The notes: generated from the letters alone by a model not told the origin. Numbered from the stretch's first letter, positions 1-8,554 are shown. The stretch: 51,861 nt of DNA from an uncultured Bacteroidales bacterium (GCA_902779165.1 CACZAN010000021.1:1-51861), one strand, 5' to 3'. A program made the numbers and translations.

Positions 1-119
1 ATCGCAGAAAAAACCGTGCTGTCTGTTTTGAAGCTCAGATTATATTCTTCAGAGCAAATGTTTAACATAAATGCCACTTTTTAAAGTGGACTCAGTTATA
101 ATAAAAAATACGAAATAAT

Positions 120-3100
120 ATGCAGAACCAATCTACACATGAAACCACTCCCTCCCCGACAGGGAGGGTGAGGGGTGGGTCTTCCGTTTGGCGCGAAGAT
201 GTGGTGATCCCGACCTATGAGGTGGGATCCGAAGAGAAGAATCCGATATTCCTGGAGAAGCGGGTGTATCAGGGTTCGAGTGGTGTGGTGTATCCGTACC
301 CCGTTATAGAATCCATAGCGAATGAGAAGACCGACCACACGTGGCACGCGGTGTGGTTAGAGAACGAATATATCAAGGTGATGATACTGCCGGAGCTGGG
401 CGGTCGAGTGCAGATGGCATACGACAAGGTGAAGCAGCGTCATTTCGTGTACTACAATCATGTGGTGAAACCCGCGCTGGTGGGGCTTGCCGGTCCGTGG
501 ATCAGCGGCGGCATAGAGTTCAACTGGCCGCAGCACCATCGTCCGAGTACGTATCTGCCCGTGGATTGTGATATCCAAACGGAGGCAGACGGCAGTGTGG
601 TGGTGTGGTGCTCAGAGATGGAGCGGATGTTCCATCAGAAATCCACCGTGGGTTTCCGGCTGCGCCCGGGTTGTGCATATCTGGAGATCCATGTGCGGTT
701 GTATAACCGTACGGAGTTGCCTCAGACGTTCCTCTGGTGGGCAAATCCTGCCGTGGAGGTGAACGATGCCTACCAGAGTGTGTTCCCGCCTGATGTGAAC
801 GCGGTGTTCGACCACGGGAAGCGCGCCGTGTCGTCGTTCCCCATTGCCACGGGCACCTACTACAAGATGGACTATTCGGCGGGCGTGGATATCTCTAACT
901 ATAGGAATATCAAGGTGCCGACGAGTTATATGGGCGTGAATTCGAAGTATGACTTCGAGGGCGGATATGAGAACGACACGCAGGCGGGTATGCTGCATGT
1001 GGCGAACCACCATGTGTCGCCCGGCAAGAAGCAGTGGACGTGGGGCAACGGTGATTTCGGTCGGGCGTGGGACAGGAATCTGACCGACGCCACAGAAAGT
1101 GGTTTCAGACCCTACATAGAACTGATGGCGGGAGTGTATACCGAGAATCAGCCTGACTTCTCGTGGATGATGCCGTATGAGGAGAAGGAATTCACCCAGT
1201 ATTTCATGCCCTACAGGGAACTTGGAGTGGTGAAGCAGGCATCGAAGGACCTGATCCTTAATATTGAAAAGGCCACCCCCAGCCCCTCCTTAGGGAGGGG
1301 AGATGAGGGGGAGACGGTGAGAATCAAAGTGCTGGCGACGAGCCGGCAGGAGGTGAGGGTAGAGCTGAAGGCGGACGACGGCACGATATTATATACTAAG
1401 GAGTGTACGCTGTCACCCGAGGAGGTGTTCGTCGAGGAGGCGAGCACCCAGGGAACGCCGTTCGACGAGCTGACGCTGACGGTGTATCAGAAGGGGCGCT
1501 ACGTGAGGCCGCTGTCGTGGCACGCAGAGCCCGACGAGGTGCGCCCGATTCCTGATGCCGCGGAGGCTGCATTGCCCGCTGCCGACTGCAAGACGGTGGA
1601 GCAACTCTATCTGACGGGTCTGCATCTGGAGCAATATCGCCATGCCACCTGGTCGCCGTTGGACTACTACGAGGAGGCGTTGCGCCGCGACCCGCTGGAT
1701 GTGCGATGCAACAACCAATTGGGGCTGTGGTATCTGCGTCGCGGTCGGTTCGAGAAAGCGGAACCGTATCTGCGCACTGCCGTAAAGGTTCTGATGAAAC
1801 GCAACCCGAATCCCTACTGGGGCGAGCCAATGTATAACCTCGGACTGTGTCTGAAATATCAGGGGCAGAGGCTGGAGGAGGCTTCTGCGTCGGGAGGTTG
1901 CGTAAACTGTAAGTTGAACGAAGCCTACGACTGGTTCTACAAGGCTACTTGGAACGGCGGCTGGCAGGGTGCAGCCTACTTCGCCTGTGCCCAAATTTCT
2001 TCGATGCAAGAGCGCTGGGAAGATGCTTTGTATGAGGTGGAACGCTCTCTCGTGGCCGGCTACCACAACCAGAAAGCGCGCGCGCTGAAGGCCGCCATTC
2101 TCCGCCAGACGGGGCGCACGGCAGAGCTGCCGCAACTCATTGCCGGGAGTCTGGAGCAGGACCGCTTCAACTATGGAATCCTCTACGAACGTTATCTGCA
2201 GACGAAGGACGAGCAGGAGCTGGAGCGGATGACGGAACTCATGCACGGCAACCCGCTCAACTACCACGAGCTGGCATTGGACTACGCACAGGCGGGAGAG
2301 CGTCGGTGTGCCGTCGCCGTGCTGGATCTCGCCATTCAGGAGGGTGCTGTGAACGCAATGACTTATTACTATAAGACATGGCTCAGCGGGGAGGTCTGTG
2401 CGCTGCCCGCAGCGCCGCTGCCCATCTGTTTCCCCAACCGGTTGGAAGACATCTTGGCGCTGGAGTGTGTGATGCAACTCGACAACACCGACGCGCAGGC
2501 TCCGTATCTGCTGGGGTGCCTGTACTACGACAAACGGCAGTACGATGAGGCCATGAGGCTTTGGGAGCGTTCGGCAGAGATCCGTCCGCAGTTCCCCACC
2601 GTCTGGCGCAACTTGGCACTGGGCTTGTTTAATAAAACGGAGAAACTGAAAATTGAAACATTGAAAGGCGCGGAGAAGGCTGTTGCCTTGATGGAGCGGG
2701 CATTCCACCTCGATGAGGGTGATGCCCGAGTGTTGATGGAGCTGGATCAGCTCTACAAGACCGTGCAGCGTCCTCATGCCGAACGTTTGGCCTTCCTGCA
2801 GCGCTATCCTGAACTCATCAGGCAGCGCGATGATCTGGTGCTGGAGGAAATCACCCTCCTGAACCAGGTGGGGCGCTATGAGGAGGCGAAGCAAAAGCTG
2901 GACAGCCATCAGTTCCACCCCTGGGAAGGCGGCGAAGGCAAAGTGCCCGCGCAGTATCAGTTCTGCAGGGTGGAGCTGGCGAAGAGGAGCTTGGGAGATA
3001 AAGAGAATATGGAAACAGGGACGGCCGCAGACAAAGCCATCAGCCTGCTGGCAGAGTGCCTGGAGTACCCGCACCACTTGGGCGAAGGCAAGTTGTATGG

Positions 3101-3599
3101 CGCTCAGGAGAATGACTTCTATTATTTACTCGGACTGGCCCATGAAGCCCGTGGGGAACAGGACGAGGCGCGCAAGTGTTGGGAACTGGCAACTGTGGGG
3201 CCTACGGAACCTGCCGCAGCCATGTATTACAACGACGCCAAGCCCGACAAGATTTTCTATGCAGCTCTCGCTTATCGCCGATTGGGCGACGACGCAAAGG
3301 CGAACGGCCTCTGCCACAAGCTCATAAACTACGGTCAGCAACACCTGTTTGATCGGGTGCGCATGGATTATTTTGCCGTATCGCTGCCCGATTTGCTCAT
3401 CTGGGAAGGTGACCTGCAGGCGAAGAACACCATTCACTGCAACCTCATGATGGCGCTGGGGCACTACGGTTTGGGCAACCGCCAGAGGGGCGACCGTTTC
3501 CTGGCTGCCGTGGAACAGATGGACATCAACCATCCGGTGCCGCCCGCTTTGCGCTCGCTGCTGACGCTGCTGGATTCACTGCCGGCGGCGGAAGATTAA
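120..3599 (+). CDS. DUF5107 domain and tetratricopeptide-repeat protein
   Basis: The 1,159-residue protein has an N-terminal beta-rich DUF5107 region (about residues 25-365, including a VWREDVVIPTYEVG start and GSSGVVYPYPVIE), a short linker, and a long helical C-terminal half with TPR-like repeats (about 490-1130). DUF5107 proteins in Bacteroidetes are usually linked to carbohydrate metabolism, with a galactose-mutarotase-like fold; the exact activity is unknown. No signal peptide is visible, so I infer a cytoplasmic location. The first 22 residues are odd: residues 9-22 are encoded by a GC-rich palindromic repeat, a related copy encodes residues 385-398, and a third repeat-like stretch encodes about residues 842-853. 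The native start may therefore lie near VWRE. No TAnnTTTG promoter was found upstream, so the gene may be transcribed from beyond the window edge. Confidence 0.85.
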   Translation: MQNQSTHETTPSPTGRVRGGSSVWREDVVIPTYEVGSEEKNPIFLEKRVYQGSSGVVYPYPVIESIANEKTDHTWHAVWLENEYIKVMILPELGGRVQMAYDKVKQRHFVYYNHVVKPALVGLAGPWISGGIEFNWPQHHRPSTYLPVDCDIQTEADGSVVVWCSEMERMFHQKSTVGFRLRPGCAYLEIHVRLYNRTELPQTFLWWANPAVEVNDAYQSVFPPDVNAVFDHGKRAVSSFPIATGTYYKMDYSAGVDISNYRNIKVPTSYMGVNSKYDFEGGYENDTQAGMLHVANHHVSPGKKQWTWGNGDFGRAWDRNLTDATESGFRPYIELMAGVYTENQPDFSWMMPYEEKEFTQYFMPYRELGVVKQASKDLILNIEKATPSPSLGRGDEGETVRIKVLATSRQEVRVELKADDGTILYTKECTLSPEEVFVEEASTQGTPFDELTLTVYQKGRYVRPLSWHAEPDEVRPIPDAAEAALPAADCKTVEQLYLTGLHLEQYRHATWSPLDYYEEALRRDPLDVRCNNQLGLWYLRRGRFEKAEPYLRTAVKVLMKRNPNPYWGEPMYNLGLCLKYQGQRLEEASASGGCVNCKLNEAYDWFYKATWNGGWQGAAYFACAQISSMQERWEDALYEVERSLVAGYHNQKARALKAAILRQTGRTAELPQLIAGSLEQDRFNYGILYERYLQTKDEQELERMTELMHGNPLNYHELALDYAQAGERRCAVAVLDLAIQEGAVNAMTYYYKTWLSGEVCALPAAPLPICFPNRLEDILALECVMQLDNTDAQAPYLLGCLYYDKRQYDEAMRLWERSAEIRPQFPTVWRNLALGLFNKTEKLKIETLKGAEKAVALMERAFHLDEGDARVLMELDQLYKTVQRPHAERLAFLQRYPELIRQRDDLVLEEITLLNQVGRYEEAKQKLDSHQFHPWEGGEGKVPAQYQFCRVELAKRSLGDKENMETGTAADKAISLLAECLEYPHHLGEGKLYGAQENDFYYLLGLAHEARGEQDEARKCWELATVGPTEPAAAMYYNDAKPDKIFYAALAYRRLGDDAKANGLCHKLINYGQQHLFDRVRMDYFAVSLPDLLIWEGDLQAKNTIHCNLMMALGHYGLGNRQRGDRFLAAVEQMDINHPVPPALRSLLTLLDSLPAAED
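145..180. repeat. GC-rich palindromic repeat inside a gene, copy 1
   Basis: A CCCTCCCC / GGGAGGG inverted repeat followed by a TGAGGGGTGGG tail lies in frame at the start of the DUF5107 gene and encodes TPSPTGRVRGGSS. It matches the copy at 1273-1312 in sequence, orientation and reading frame. Confidence 0.75.
1273..1312. repeat. GC-rich palindromic repeat inside a gene, copy 2
   Basis: A CCCCTCC / GGAGGGG inverted repeat with a GATGAGGGGG tail encodes ATPSPSLGRGDEGE (residues 385-398). It sits at the junction between the DUF5107 region and the next segment, where an insertion in a linker would be tolerated. Confidence 0.75.
2644..2680. repeat. ATTGAAA-type repeat segment inside the TPR region
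   Basis: The stretch CTGAAAATTGAAACATTG followed by AAAGGCGCGGAGAAGG resembles the intergenic element near 10817-10941, which holds TTGAAAATTGAAA and GGCGCGGAGAGG. It is translated in frame within the helical repeat region as KLKIETLKGAEKA. Confidence 0.45.
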
Positions 3600-3645
3600 C
3601 CCCTCAAATACTAATCTGGCATCAATTCCTAATGACCGATTTGGA

Positions 3646-4878
3646 TTAACCGAAGAAGAGCTGCGCAATGATGATGGCGGCCACCATGGATGCCAGATCG
3701 GCAAGCAGGCCGCAAGGTAGGGCATAGCGCGTGTTGCGGATGCCCACAGAGCCGAAATAGACGGCAAGAATGTAGAATGTGGTGTCGGTGCTGCCTTGGA
3801 AGATGCAACTGAGGCGTCCGGCGAAGCTGTCGGGGCCGCAATTCTGCATGCACTCGAGCATCAGGCCGCGGGCACCGCTGCCGCTGAGCGGTTTCATGAG
3901 TGCTGTGGGCAGTGCGTCGGCAATGCCGGCATTGCCTCCACAGGCTTCCACCACCCAGGCAATGCCCCCTATCAGCCAGTCCATGGCTCCCGAGGCACGG
4001 AAAACGCCGATTCCAACGAGAATGGCTACCAGATAAGGGATGATGCCAATGGCTGTCTGGAAACCGCCCTTGGCTCCTTCGATGAAGGCGTTGTACACAT
4101 TAATTTTCTTTCGCATGCCCGCGATCAGGAAGGCAACGATAATGCCCAAGAGCAGTATGTTGGCCAAGTTGGTAGAGAAAATGCCCATCTGAGTCTGCGA
4201 CAATGCCACGGAGGCCCAGCCCATTCCGGCCACGATGAGCGAGAACAGCGTCAGGGTGATGAGCACCGGACGGTTCCAGAGACTGATGCGTTGGATGGCA
4301 CCGGTGATGGACACTCCGATGACCATGGAGATGAGCGTGGCAAGTAGGATGGGAACGAAGACGTCGGTCGGTTGGGCGGCCCCCATGGACGCACGATAAG
4401 CAAGGATGCTCACGGGAACGATAGTCAGGCCGGCTGTGTTCATCACCAAGAACATGATCATCGCATTGGAGGCGGTGTCCTTCTTCGGATTCAACTCCTG
4501 CAGACCTTCCATCGCTTTCAGTCCTAAAGGAGTGGCGGCGTTGTCTAATCCGAGCATGTTGGCGCTGAGGTTCATGAAGATGTTGCCCACCACGGGGTGA
4601 CCCTTTGGAATTTCGGGAAACAGCCGGTGGAACAGAGGCGACAGCCAGTGGGCCAAACGCTCGACCATGCCGCCTTGCTCGCCGATTTTCATGATGCCCA
4701 TCCACAACGAGAGTACGCCCGTGAGGCCGAGAGAGATTTCGAAGCCGGTCTTTGACGACTCCATAGTGGCGTTCATAATGGCGGGGAAGACCTCCACGTC
4801 GCCGAAGAACACGAGTTTCACCACTGCCACACAGGCGGCGATGAGGAAAAATGCAATCCAGATATAATTGAGAGACAT
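3646..4878 (-). CDS. Fused spore maturation protein A/B (nucleoside recognition domains)
   Basis: The 410-residue integral membrane protein has two Gate/nucleoside-recognition domains. The N-terminal SpmA-like half runs to about residue 195 and includes NLSANMLGLDNAATPLG. The C-terminal SpmB-like half from about 230 includes GFQTAIGIIPYLVAILV and ends with the PLSGSGARGLM and FQGSTDTTFYILAVYFG signatures. In Bacillus these are two separate proteins needed for spore core dehydration. In non-sporulating Bacteroidetes the fusion is common and its substrate is unknown. The gene converges on the DUF5107 gene with a 46-bp gap and no clear terminator hairpin. Its leader contains a GAAATGTC tandem repeat and its likely promoter lies at 4995-5002. 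Confidence 0.9.
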   Translation of the reverse strand: MSLNYIWIAFFLIAACVAVVKLVFFGDVEVFPAIMNATMESSKTGFEISLGLTGVLSLWMGIMKIGEQGGMVERLAHWLSPLFHRLFPEIPKGHPVVGNIFMNLSANMLGLDNAATPLGLKAMEGLQELNPKKDTASNAMIMFLVMNTAGLTIVPVSILAYRASMGAAQPTDVFVPILLATLISMVIGVSITGAIQRISLWNRPVLITLTLFSLIVAGMGWASVALSQTQMGIFSTNLANILLLGIIVAFLIAGMRKKINVYNAFIEGAKGGFQTAIGIIPYLVAILVGIGVFRASGAMDWLIGGIAWVVEACGGNAGIADALPTALMKPLSGSGARGLMLECMQNCGPDSFAGRLSCIFQGSTDTTFYILAVYFGSVGIRNTRYALPCGLLADLASMVAAIIIAQLFFG

Positions 4879-4916
4879 GGGTGGATTTTATGATTTGAGG
4901 ATTATTTTAATTATGC

Positions 4917-4973
4917 GAAATGTCGAAATGTCGAAATGGCGAAATGACGATATGTCGAAATGTCGATTTGAGG
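4917..4973. repeat. GAAATGTC short tandem repeat in the leader
   Basis: GAAATGTC-like units of 8-9 bp repeat about six times with small changes (GAAATGGC, GAAATGACG, GATATGTC). The block is flanked by GATTTGAGG on both sides (from 4892 and from 4966), suggesting local slippage or insertion. It lies in the transcribed leader of the SpmA/B gene. Confidence 0.7.
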
Positions 4974-4994
4974 CTATTTGGCCTTTTTCGGGCG

Positions 4995-5002
4995 CAAAAA
5001 TA
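4995..5002 (-). promoter_or_regulatory. Promoter -7 element for the SpmA/B gene
   Basis: Reading the minus strand, TATTTTTG matches the Bacteroidetes TAnnTTTG consensus. The implied leader is about 110 nt and includes the GAAATGTC repeats. Confidence 0.5.
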
Positions 5003-5045
5003 AGAACTTTCTTTCAAAAAGCGAGGCAGAATCGAAAATAATTCA

Positions 5046-5053
5046 TATATTTG
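5046..5053 (+). promoter_or_regulatory. Promoter -7 element for the NfeD-flotillin operon
   Basis: TATATTTG matches the Bacteroidetes -7 consensus and would give a leader of about 94 nt before the ATG at 5151. No other such element is seen before the flotillin gene, supporting one operon. Confidence 0.55.
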
Positions 5054-5150
5054 TGCCGAAAAGAGGGTCACTTTGCTCCATAAGACCCATAAATGGCCAA
5101 AGAAAGAACGAGAAATCGTCTATTGTTAATCCTCAAAAGTATATTTTGTT

Positions 5151-5813
5151 ATGATAGCTTCACTCACCAACTGGTTTTCTTCGCTCGACTCGACGATGCA
5201 GTTCTTCTGGGCTTGTGCCATCGCTGCCAGCGTAGTTTTCGTCATTCAGAACGTCCTGATGCTGATGGGCCTGGGCGATATGGATTCTGATGTGGACGCA
5301 GACGTCAGTACAGACTTCGACGTCCACACGGACTTAGACGGCGATATGAGCGGCGAGACCGACATCTCTTCGGGCCACACGGGTCACGAAGGCACCCTGG
5401 GTTCTGCCGGCATCTTCTCGCTGTTCACCTTGCGCAACTTCATCAACTTCTTCCTGGGGTTCGGATGGGGCGGCATCAGCTTCGCTCCCGCCATTCAGAG
5501 CAAAGGTCTGCTCGTGCTGGTGGCTTTCATCTGCGGAATTATCTTTGTGGCCGTCTTCGTTGTCATGCTGCGTGCACTGCTGAGTCTGGAGAAGAGCGGC
5601 AACTTCCACATTCGCGAATGTGTGGGACAAACCGCTAATGTCTATCTGCGCATTCCGGGGCAACACACTGCTGCCGGCAAGATCCAAATCAGTATCAACG
5701 GCTCTGTCCATGAAATTAATGCCTTCACCGACGGTGATTTCCTGCCCACCGGCACCCGTGTGCGTGTGGTTAGTGTCATCGACAGCGGATCGCTCCTCGT
5801 CGAGAAGCTATAA
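5151..5813 (+). CDS. NfeD/YuaF-type membrane protein with OB-fold, flotillin partner
   Basis: The 220-residue protein has a first membrane segment (about 18-41), an unusually Asp-rich loop (about 42-75, many DxD motifs), two further membrane segments (about 90-113 and 118-142), and a C-terminal OB-fold-like domain (about 155-220, with ECVGQTANVYLRIPG and GTRVRVVSV). This is the architecture of the NfeD-like proteins that pair with flotillins and are thought to act in membrane microdomain organisation. The flotillin gene follows after about 200 bp, which supports the pairing. The acidic loop could bind divalent cations, which is inference only. Confidence 0.85.
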   Translation: MIASLTNWFSSLDSTMQFFWACAIAASVVFVIQNVLMLMGLGDMDSDVDADVSTDFDVHTDLDGDMSGETDISSGHTGHEGTLGSAGIFSLFTLRNFINFFLGFGWGGISFAPAIQSKGLLVLVAFICGIIFVAVFVVMLRALLSLEKSGNFHIRECVGQTANVYLRIPGQHTAAGKIQISINGSVHEINAFTDGDFLPTGTRVRVVSVIDSGSLLVEKL

Positions 5814-5851
5814 TTCATTATAAATTATACATTATAAATTATACATTTAAA
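5814..5851. repeat. ATTATAAATTATACATT direct repeat
   Basis: Two tandem copies of a roughly 15-bp ATTATAAATTATAC unit fill the gap between the NfeD gene and the micropeptide frame. Confidence 0.7.
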
Positions 5852-5852
5852 T

Positions 5853-5933
5853 ATGCTCTTCTCCATTCTCGCATTGCTTGTGATTGTCGTAGCCGTATGG
5901 CAGCACTTCCGCAATCGCAGACGTTATAAGTAA
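5853..5933 (+). CDS. Candidate 26-residue single-pass membrane micropeptide
   Basis: An ATG-initiated frame of 26 codons starts MLFSILALLVIVVAVW, a textbook membrane helix, and ends in a strongly basic tail HFRNRRRYK, giving an expected N-out/C-in orientation. It lies between the NfeD and flotillin genes, in the same direction, and is bracketed by two AT-rich repeats (5814-5851 and 5938-6002), so it is the only non-repetitive DNA in the gap. I do not recognise a family. The hydrophobic/basic design and position suggest a small subunit or regulator of the flotillin/NfeD complex, which is inference. A short open frame could also arise by chance. Confidence 0.5.
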   Translation: MLFSILALLVIVVAVWQHFRNRRRYK

Positions 5934-5937
5934 CGCT

Positions 5938-6002
5938 CATTAAACATTAAACATTAAACTTTAAACTCTAAACTTTAAACATTAAACTTTAAACTTTAAA
6001 CT
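5938..6002. repeat. TTAAACTTTAAAC-type tandem repeat
   Basis: Repeated ATTAAACATTAAACTTTAAAC units occupy the DNA just before the flotillin start. The same motif recurs near 22000-22055, 36376-36400, 36680-36706 and 43196-43228. Confidence 0.8.
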
Positions 6003-6012
6003 CAATAACCAC

Positions 6013-7392
6013 ATGGAACTCTACATCATTGTCGTGGCAGCCGTTGTTGCCTTCTTCCTGGTCGTAGCGATTTTCAACCGCTATCGCCGTTGTCCATCGG
6101 ACAAAATCCTCGTAATCTATGGAACCAGCGCCACCAAGGGCTCTGCCAAGTGTGTGCACGGAGGCGGCACCTTCGTCTGGCCTATTATTCAGGACTATGC
6201 CTACATGAGCCTGACGCCGATCTCCATCGATGCTAATCTGACCAACGCCCTCTCGCGTCAGAACATTCGTGTCGACGTGCCCTGCCGCTTCACCGTCGGT
6301 ATCAGCACAGAACCCGACTATATGCAGGCAGCAGCCGAGCGTCTGCTGGGTCAGACCCCTCAGCAGATTCAGGAACTCGCCCGCGATATCCTCTTCGGTC
6401 AGCTGCGTCTGGTGATTGCGACCATGAGTATCGAGGAGCTGAACTCCGACCGCGATAAGTTCCTGGAGGCCATCTCCACCAACGTCGAAGTCGAGCTGAA
6501 GAAAATCGGACTCCGACTCATCAACGTGAACGTGACGGATATCAAGGATGAGAGCGGTTATATCGAAGCACTCGGTCGCGAAGCTGCCGCCAAGGCCATC
6601 AACGAAGCTAAGGTGCGCGTGGCTGAGCAGGATAAGATTGGTGAAATCGGTAAGGCTGAGGCAGTCAGGGAAACCCGAGTACGGACTGCTGAGGCAAATG
6701 CACAGGCAGTGAAGGGAGAGAACGAAGCCAAAGTTGAAATCGCCAACTCCGAGGCTTACCGCCGTGAGAAGGAGGCTGAGGCTGCCCGCAAGGCCAACGC
6801 CGCCGAGAAGGTGCAGCAGGCTAAGGCCCTCGAGGAAGCTTACGCTGCAGAGCAACTTGCAGAAACAGCACGCGCAGAGCGCGAACGGGCTACCGAGACC
6901 GCTAACGTCATCGTGCAACAGGAAATCGAGAAGCAGCGACTCATCATCGCCGCTGAGGCTGAGGCCGAACAGAAACGAGCCATCGCACGAGGTGAGGCTG
7001 ATGCCGTATTCGCAAAGATGGAGGCTGAGGCTAAGGGACTCTTCGAAATCCTCACCCGTCAGGCACAGGGTTATGACAAGATGGTTCAGGCTGCTGGAGG
7101 CGACGCCACCGCCGCTTACTCACTCCTTCTGTTGGAGAAACTGCCCGAACTCGTTAAGACACAGGTAGAAGCAATCAAGGGAATCAGTATCGACAAGGTC
7201 ACTGTCTGGGACAGCGGTCAGGGCGGTGCCGACGGCAAGAGCTCTACTGCCGGTTTTCTCAGCGGACTGATGAAATCCATACCTCCCCTCAGCGACCTCT
7301 TCGAGCAAGCTGGTCTGAGTCTGCCTGAGTACCTGGCTAAGCGGAAGGCTGAAGCTGATGCTGATGGCGAAGCCGGCGAGGTGAAGGAATAA
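6013..7392 (+). CDS. Flotillin family protein (SPFH domain, YqiK/FloT-like)
   Basis: The 459-residue protein starts with a membrane hairpin segment (about 3-22, hydrophobic, followed by NRYRR), then an SPFH/band-7 domain (about 30-190) with RQNIRVDVPCRFTVGIST and LINVNVTDIKDESGYIEALG. A long Glu/Ala/Lys-rich coiled coil (about 190-340) follows and then the flotillin C-terminal region. Flotillins form oligomeric scaffolds on the inner face of the cytoplasmic membrane. The partner NfeD-like gene and a micropeptide frame lie directly upstream. A long imperfect hairpin follows the stop codon and probably terminates the transcript. Confidence 0.93.
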   Translation: MELYIIVVAAVVAFFLVVAIFNRYRRCPSDKILVIYGTSATKGSAKCVHGGGTFVWPIIQDYAYMSLTPISIDANLTNALSRQNIRVDVPCRFTVGISTEPDYMQAAAERLLGQTPQQIQELARDILFGQLRLVIATMSIEELNSDRDKFLEAISTNVEVELKKIGLRLINVNVTDIKDESGYIEALGREAAAKAINEAKVRVAEQDKIGEIGKAEAVRETRVRTAEANAQAVKGENEAKVEIANSEAYRREKEAEAARKANAAEKVQQAKALEEAYAAEQLAETARAERERATETANVIVQQEIEKQRLIIAAEAEAEQKRAIARGEADAVFAKMEAEAKGLFEILTRQAQGYDKMVQAAGGDATAAYSLLLLEKLPELVKTQVEAIKGISIDKVTVWDSGQGGADGKSSTAGFLSGLMKSIPPLSDLFEQAGLSLPEYLAKRKAEADADGEAGEVKE

Positions 7393-7419
7393 TCCCGCAC
7401 CAACGTTGTAAATAAAGAA

Positions 7420-7482
7420 CGGAATCTACCGCGAAGCAACGTCTTGTTTTCAACAAGCAACGTCGCTTTGCGGTAGATTCCG
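7420..7482. terminator. Long bidirectional hairpin between convergent genes
   Basis: A perfect 13-bp outer stem (CGGAATCTACCGC, 7420-7432, with its complement at 7470-7482) continues through an imperfect middle to a 6-bp inner stem CTTGTT/AACAAG with a 3-nt loop. It lies between the flotillin gene and the convergent esterase gene, so it can stop transcription from both sides. There is no strong T-tract. Confidence 0.65.
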
Positions 7483-7503
7483 TTTCGGCGTGTGACCGCT
7501 GGA

Positions 7504-8355
7504 TTATCGTGCAAAGTTGCGCGAGGCGAAGGGAAGAGAGAGGCGGAGAGAGGCACGCCAATACTCCCAGTTGTGGACACCGTTGCGTACGCGGAATTCT
7601 GTGTTGAGCCGGGCAAAGCGCATCTTCTTGTAGAGTTCAAAGGTGTTGCCGAGTAGGAAATCATCGTCGCCGCAGTCGAGGAACCACTTCAAGGTGCGCA
7701 ACTGTTCCTTGGTGGCATCGTCTGCTTTATCCATGAAAGACAGCGCTGAATGTTCGTGTACGCCCTCGGAAGTATAGTACATCTTCGTCTTTTCGCCGTT
7801 GGGGCCTTCGCGACCCGGTTCGCTGTCGAGCCAAGGACTCATCGCGTAGCAGGAAGAGAATTTGTCGGGATGAGCCTGGCAGTAGCCCACGCTACCGCCT
7901 CCCCCCATGGAGAGTCCCATGATGGCGCGATGCTGCTTGTCGCTGATGCAGCGGTACTTTCTCTCGGCGGTCGGCATCAGCTCGTTGAAGAAGAAGTCTT
8001 CGTACGACCAACCGGGCATGTTGAAGTAACCGTTCCAGATGTTGTTTACGTCAGGACCACCCGCGTTGGGCATGATGATGACCATAGGTGTGGCCTCGCC
8101 GCAACCGATAATTTCGTCGGCGATATCTTTCATGCCGCCTTTCTCTGCCCAGGCGGTGTAGGTGTCGGTGAGTCCGTGGAGAAGGTAGACCACAGGATAC
8201 AGGTCTTGGGACTGCTCGAAGCCAGAGGGAACATAGACGTTGAACTTCACGGTGGCACCCAGCACACTGCTGGAGATGCTGTCTGTAATGATGCGGCCTG
8301 CGTGGCACCAGGTGGTGCAGAGGAGCAGGCAGAGGAGAGAGAGAGTTTTTTTCAT
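7504..8355 (-). CDS. Secreted alpha/beta-hydrolase, esterase D/feruloyl esterase-like family
   Basis: The 283-residue protein has a signal peptide (MKKTLSLLCLLLCTTWCHA) and an alpha/beta-hydrolase fold of the putative esterase family. The nucleophile elbow is GLSMGGG (Ser149), and the likely acid and base are Asp near 230 (CGDDD) and His261 (NGVHNWEYW). The family includes S-formylglutathione hydrolase, mycolyltransferase and carbohydrate esterases; in Bacteroidales secreted members often deacylate polysaccharides. No polysaccharide-utilisation genes are adjacent, so the substrate cannot be stated. The leader is about 195 nt and contains a dispersed repeat element. Confidence 0.85.
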   Translation of the reverse strand: MKKTLSLLCLLLCTTWCHAGRIITDSISSSVLGATVKFNVYVPSGFEQSQDLYPVVYLLHGLTDTYTAWAEKGGMKDIADEIIGCGEATPMVIIMPNAGGPDVNNIWNGYFNMPGWSYEDFFFNELMPTAERKYRCISDKQHRAIMGLSMGGGGSVGYCQAHPDKFSSCYAMSPWLDSEPGREGPNGEKTKMYYTSEGVHEHSALSFMDKADDATKEQLRTLKWFLDCGDDDFLLGNTFELYKKMRFARLNTEFRVRNGVHNWEYWRASLRLSLPFASRNFAR

Positions 8356-8371
8356 TGGAAATGGGAATTTG

Positions 8372-8470
8372 AAAATTGGAATATTGAAAAATTGAAGTAT
8401 TCTTCAGACTCGCTTCGCTCGATAAAGTGTTGCAAGCGCCGAGCGGATAATTGAAATTGAAATATTGAAA
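8372..8470. repeat. Dispersed ATTGAAA/TTCTTCA/GAGCGG element, copy 1
   Basis: AATTGAAA runs flank a core with TATTCTTCAGACTCGC, CGCTCG and CCGAGCGGA. The same layout occurs near 10817-10941 and 21890-21985, always in non-coding DNA beside gene ends or starts. Confidence 0.65.
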
Positions 8471-8554
8471 ATAGAATATTAGGGGGCTGATAGGGCAAAG
8501 TGCCCAATAGGGATTTCAAGGGGAAAAAGGGGTACTTTTGATGGGTTTCGGATG

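Noticed and set aside
1-119. A CCACTTT/AAAGTGG palindrome at 74-89 as a promoter or operator
   Set aside because: It could be the terminator of a gene outside the window; with no upstream sequence nothing firm can be said.
1413-3077. A 554-codon open frame on the minus strand
   Set aside because: It lies wholly antisense to the DUF5107/TPR gene, has the Leu/Gln/Arg-rich composition of a shadow frame, and shows no domain.
5093-5290. A 65-codon plus-strand frame before and inside the NfeD gene
   Set aside because: It overlaps the NfeD-like gene in another frame and has no family features.
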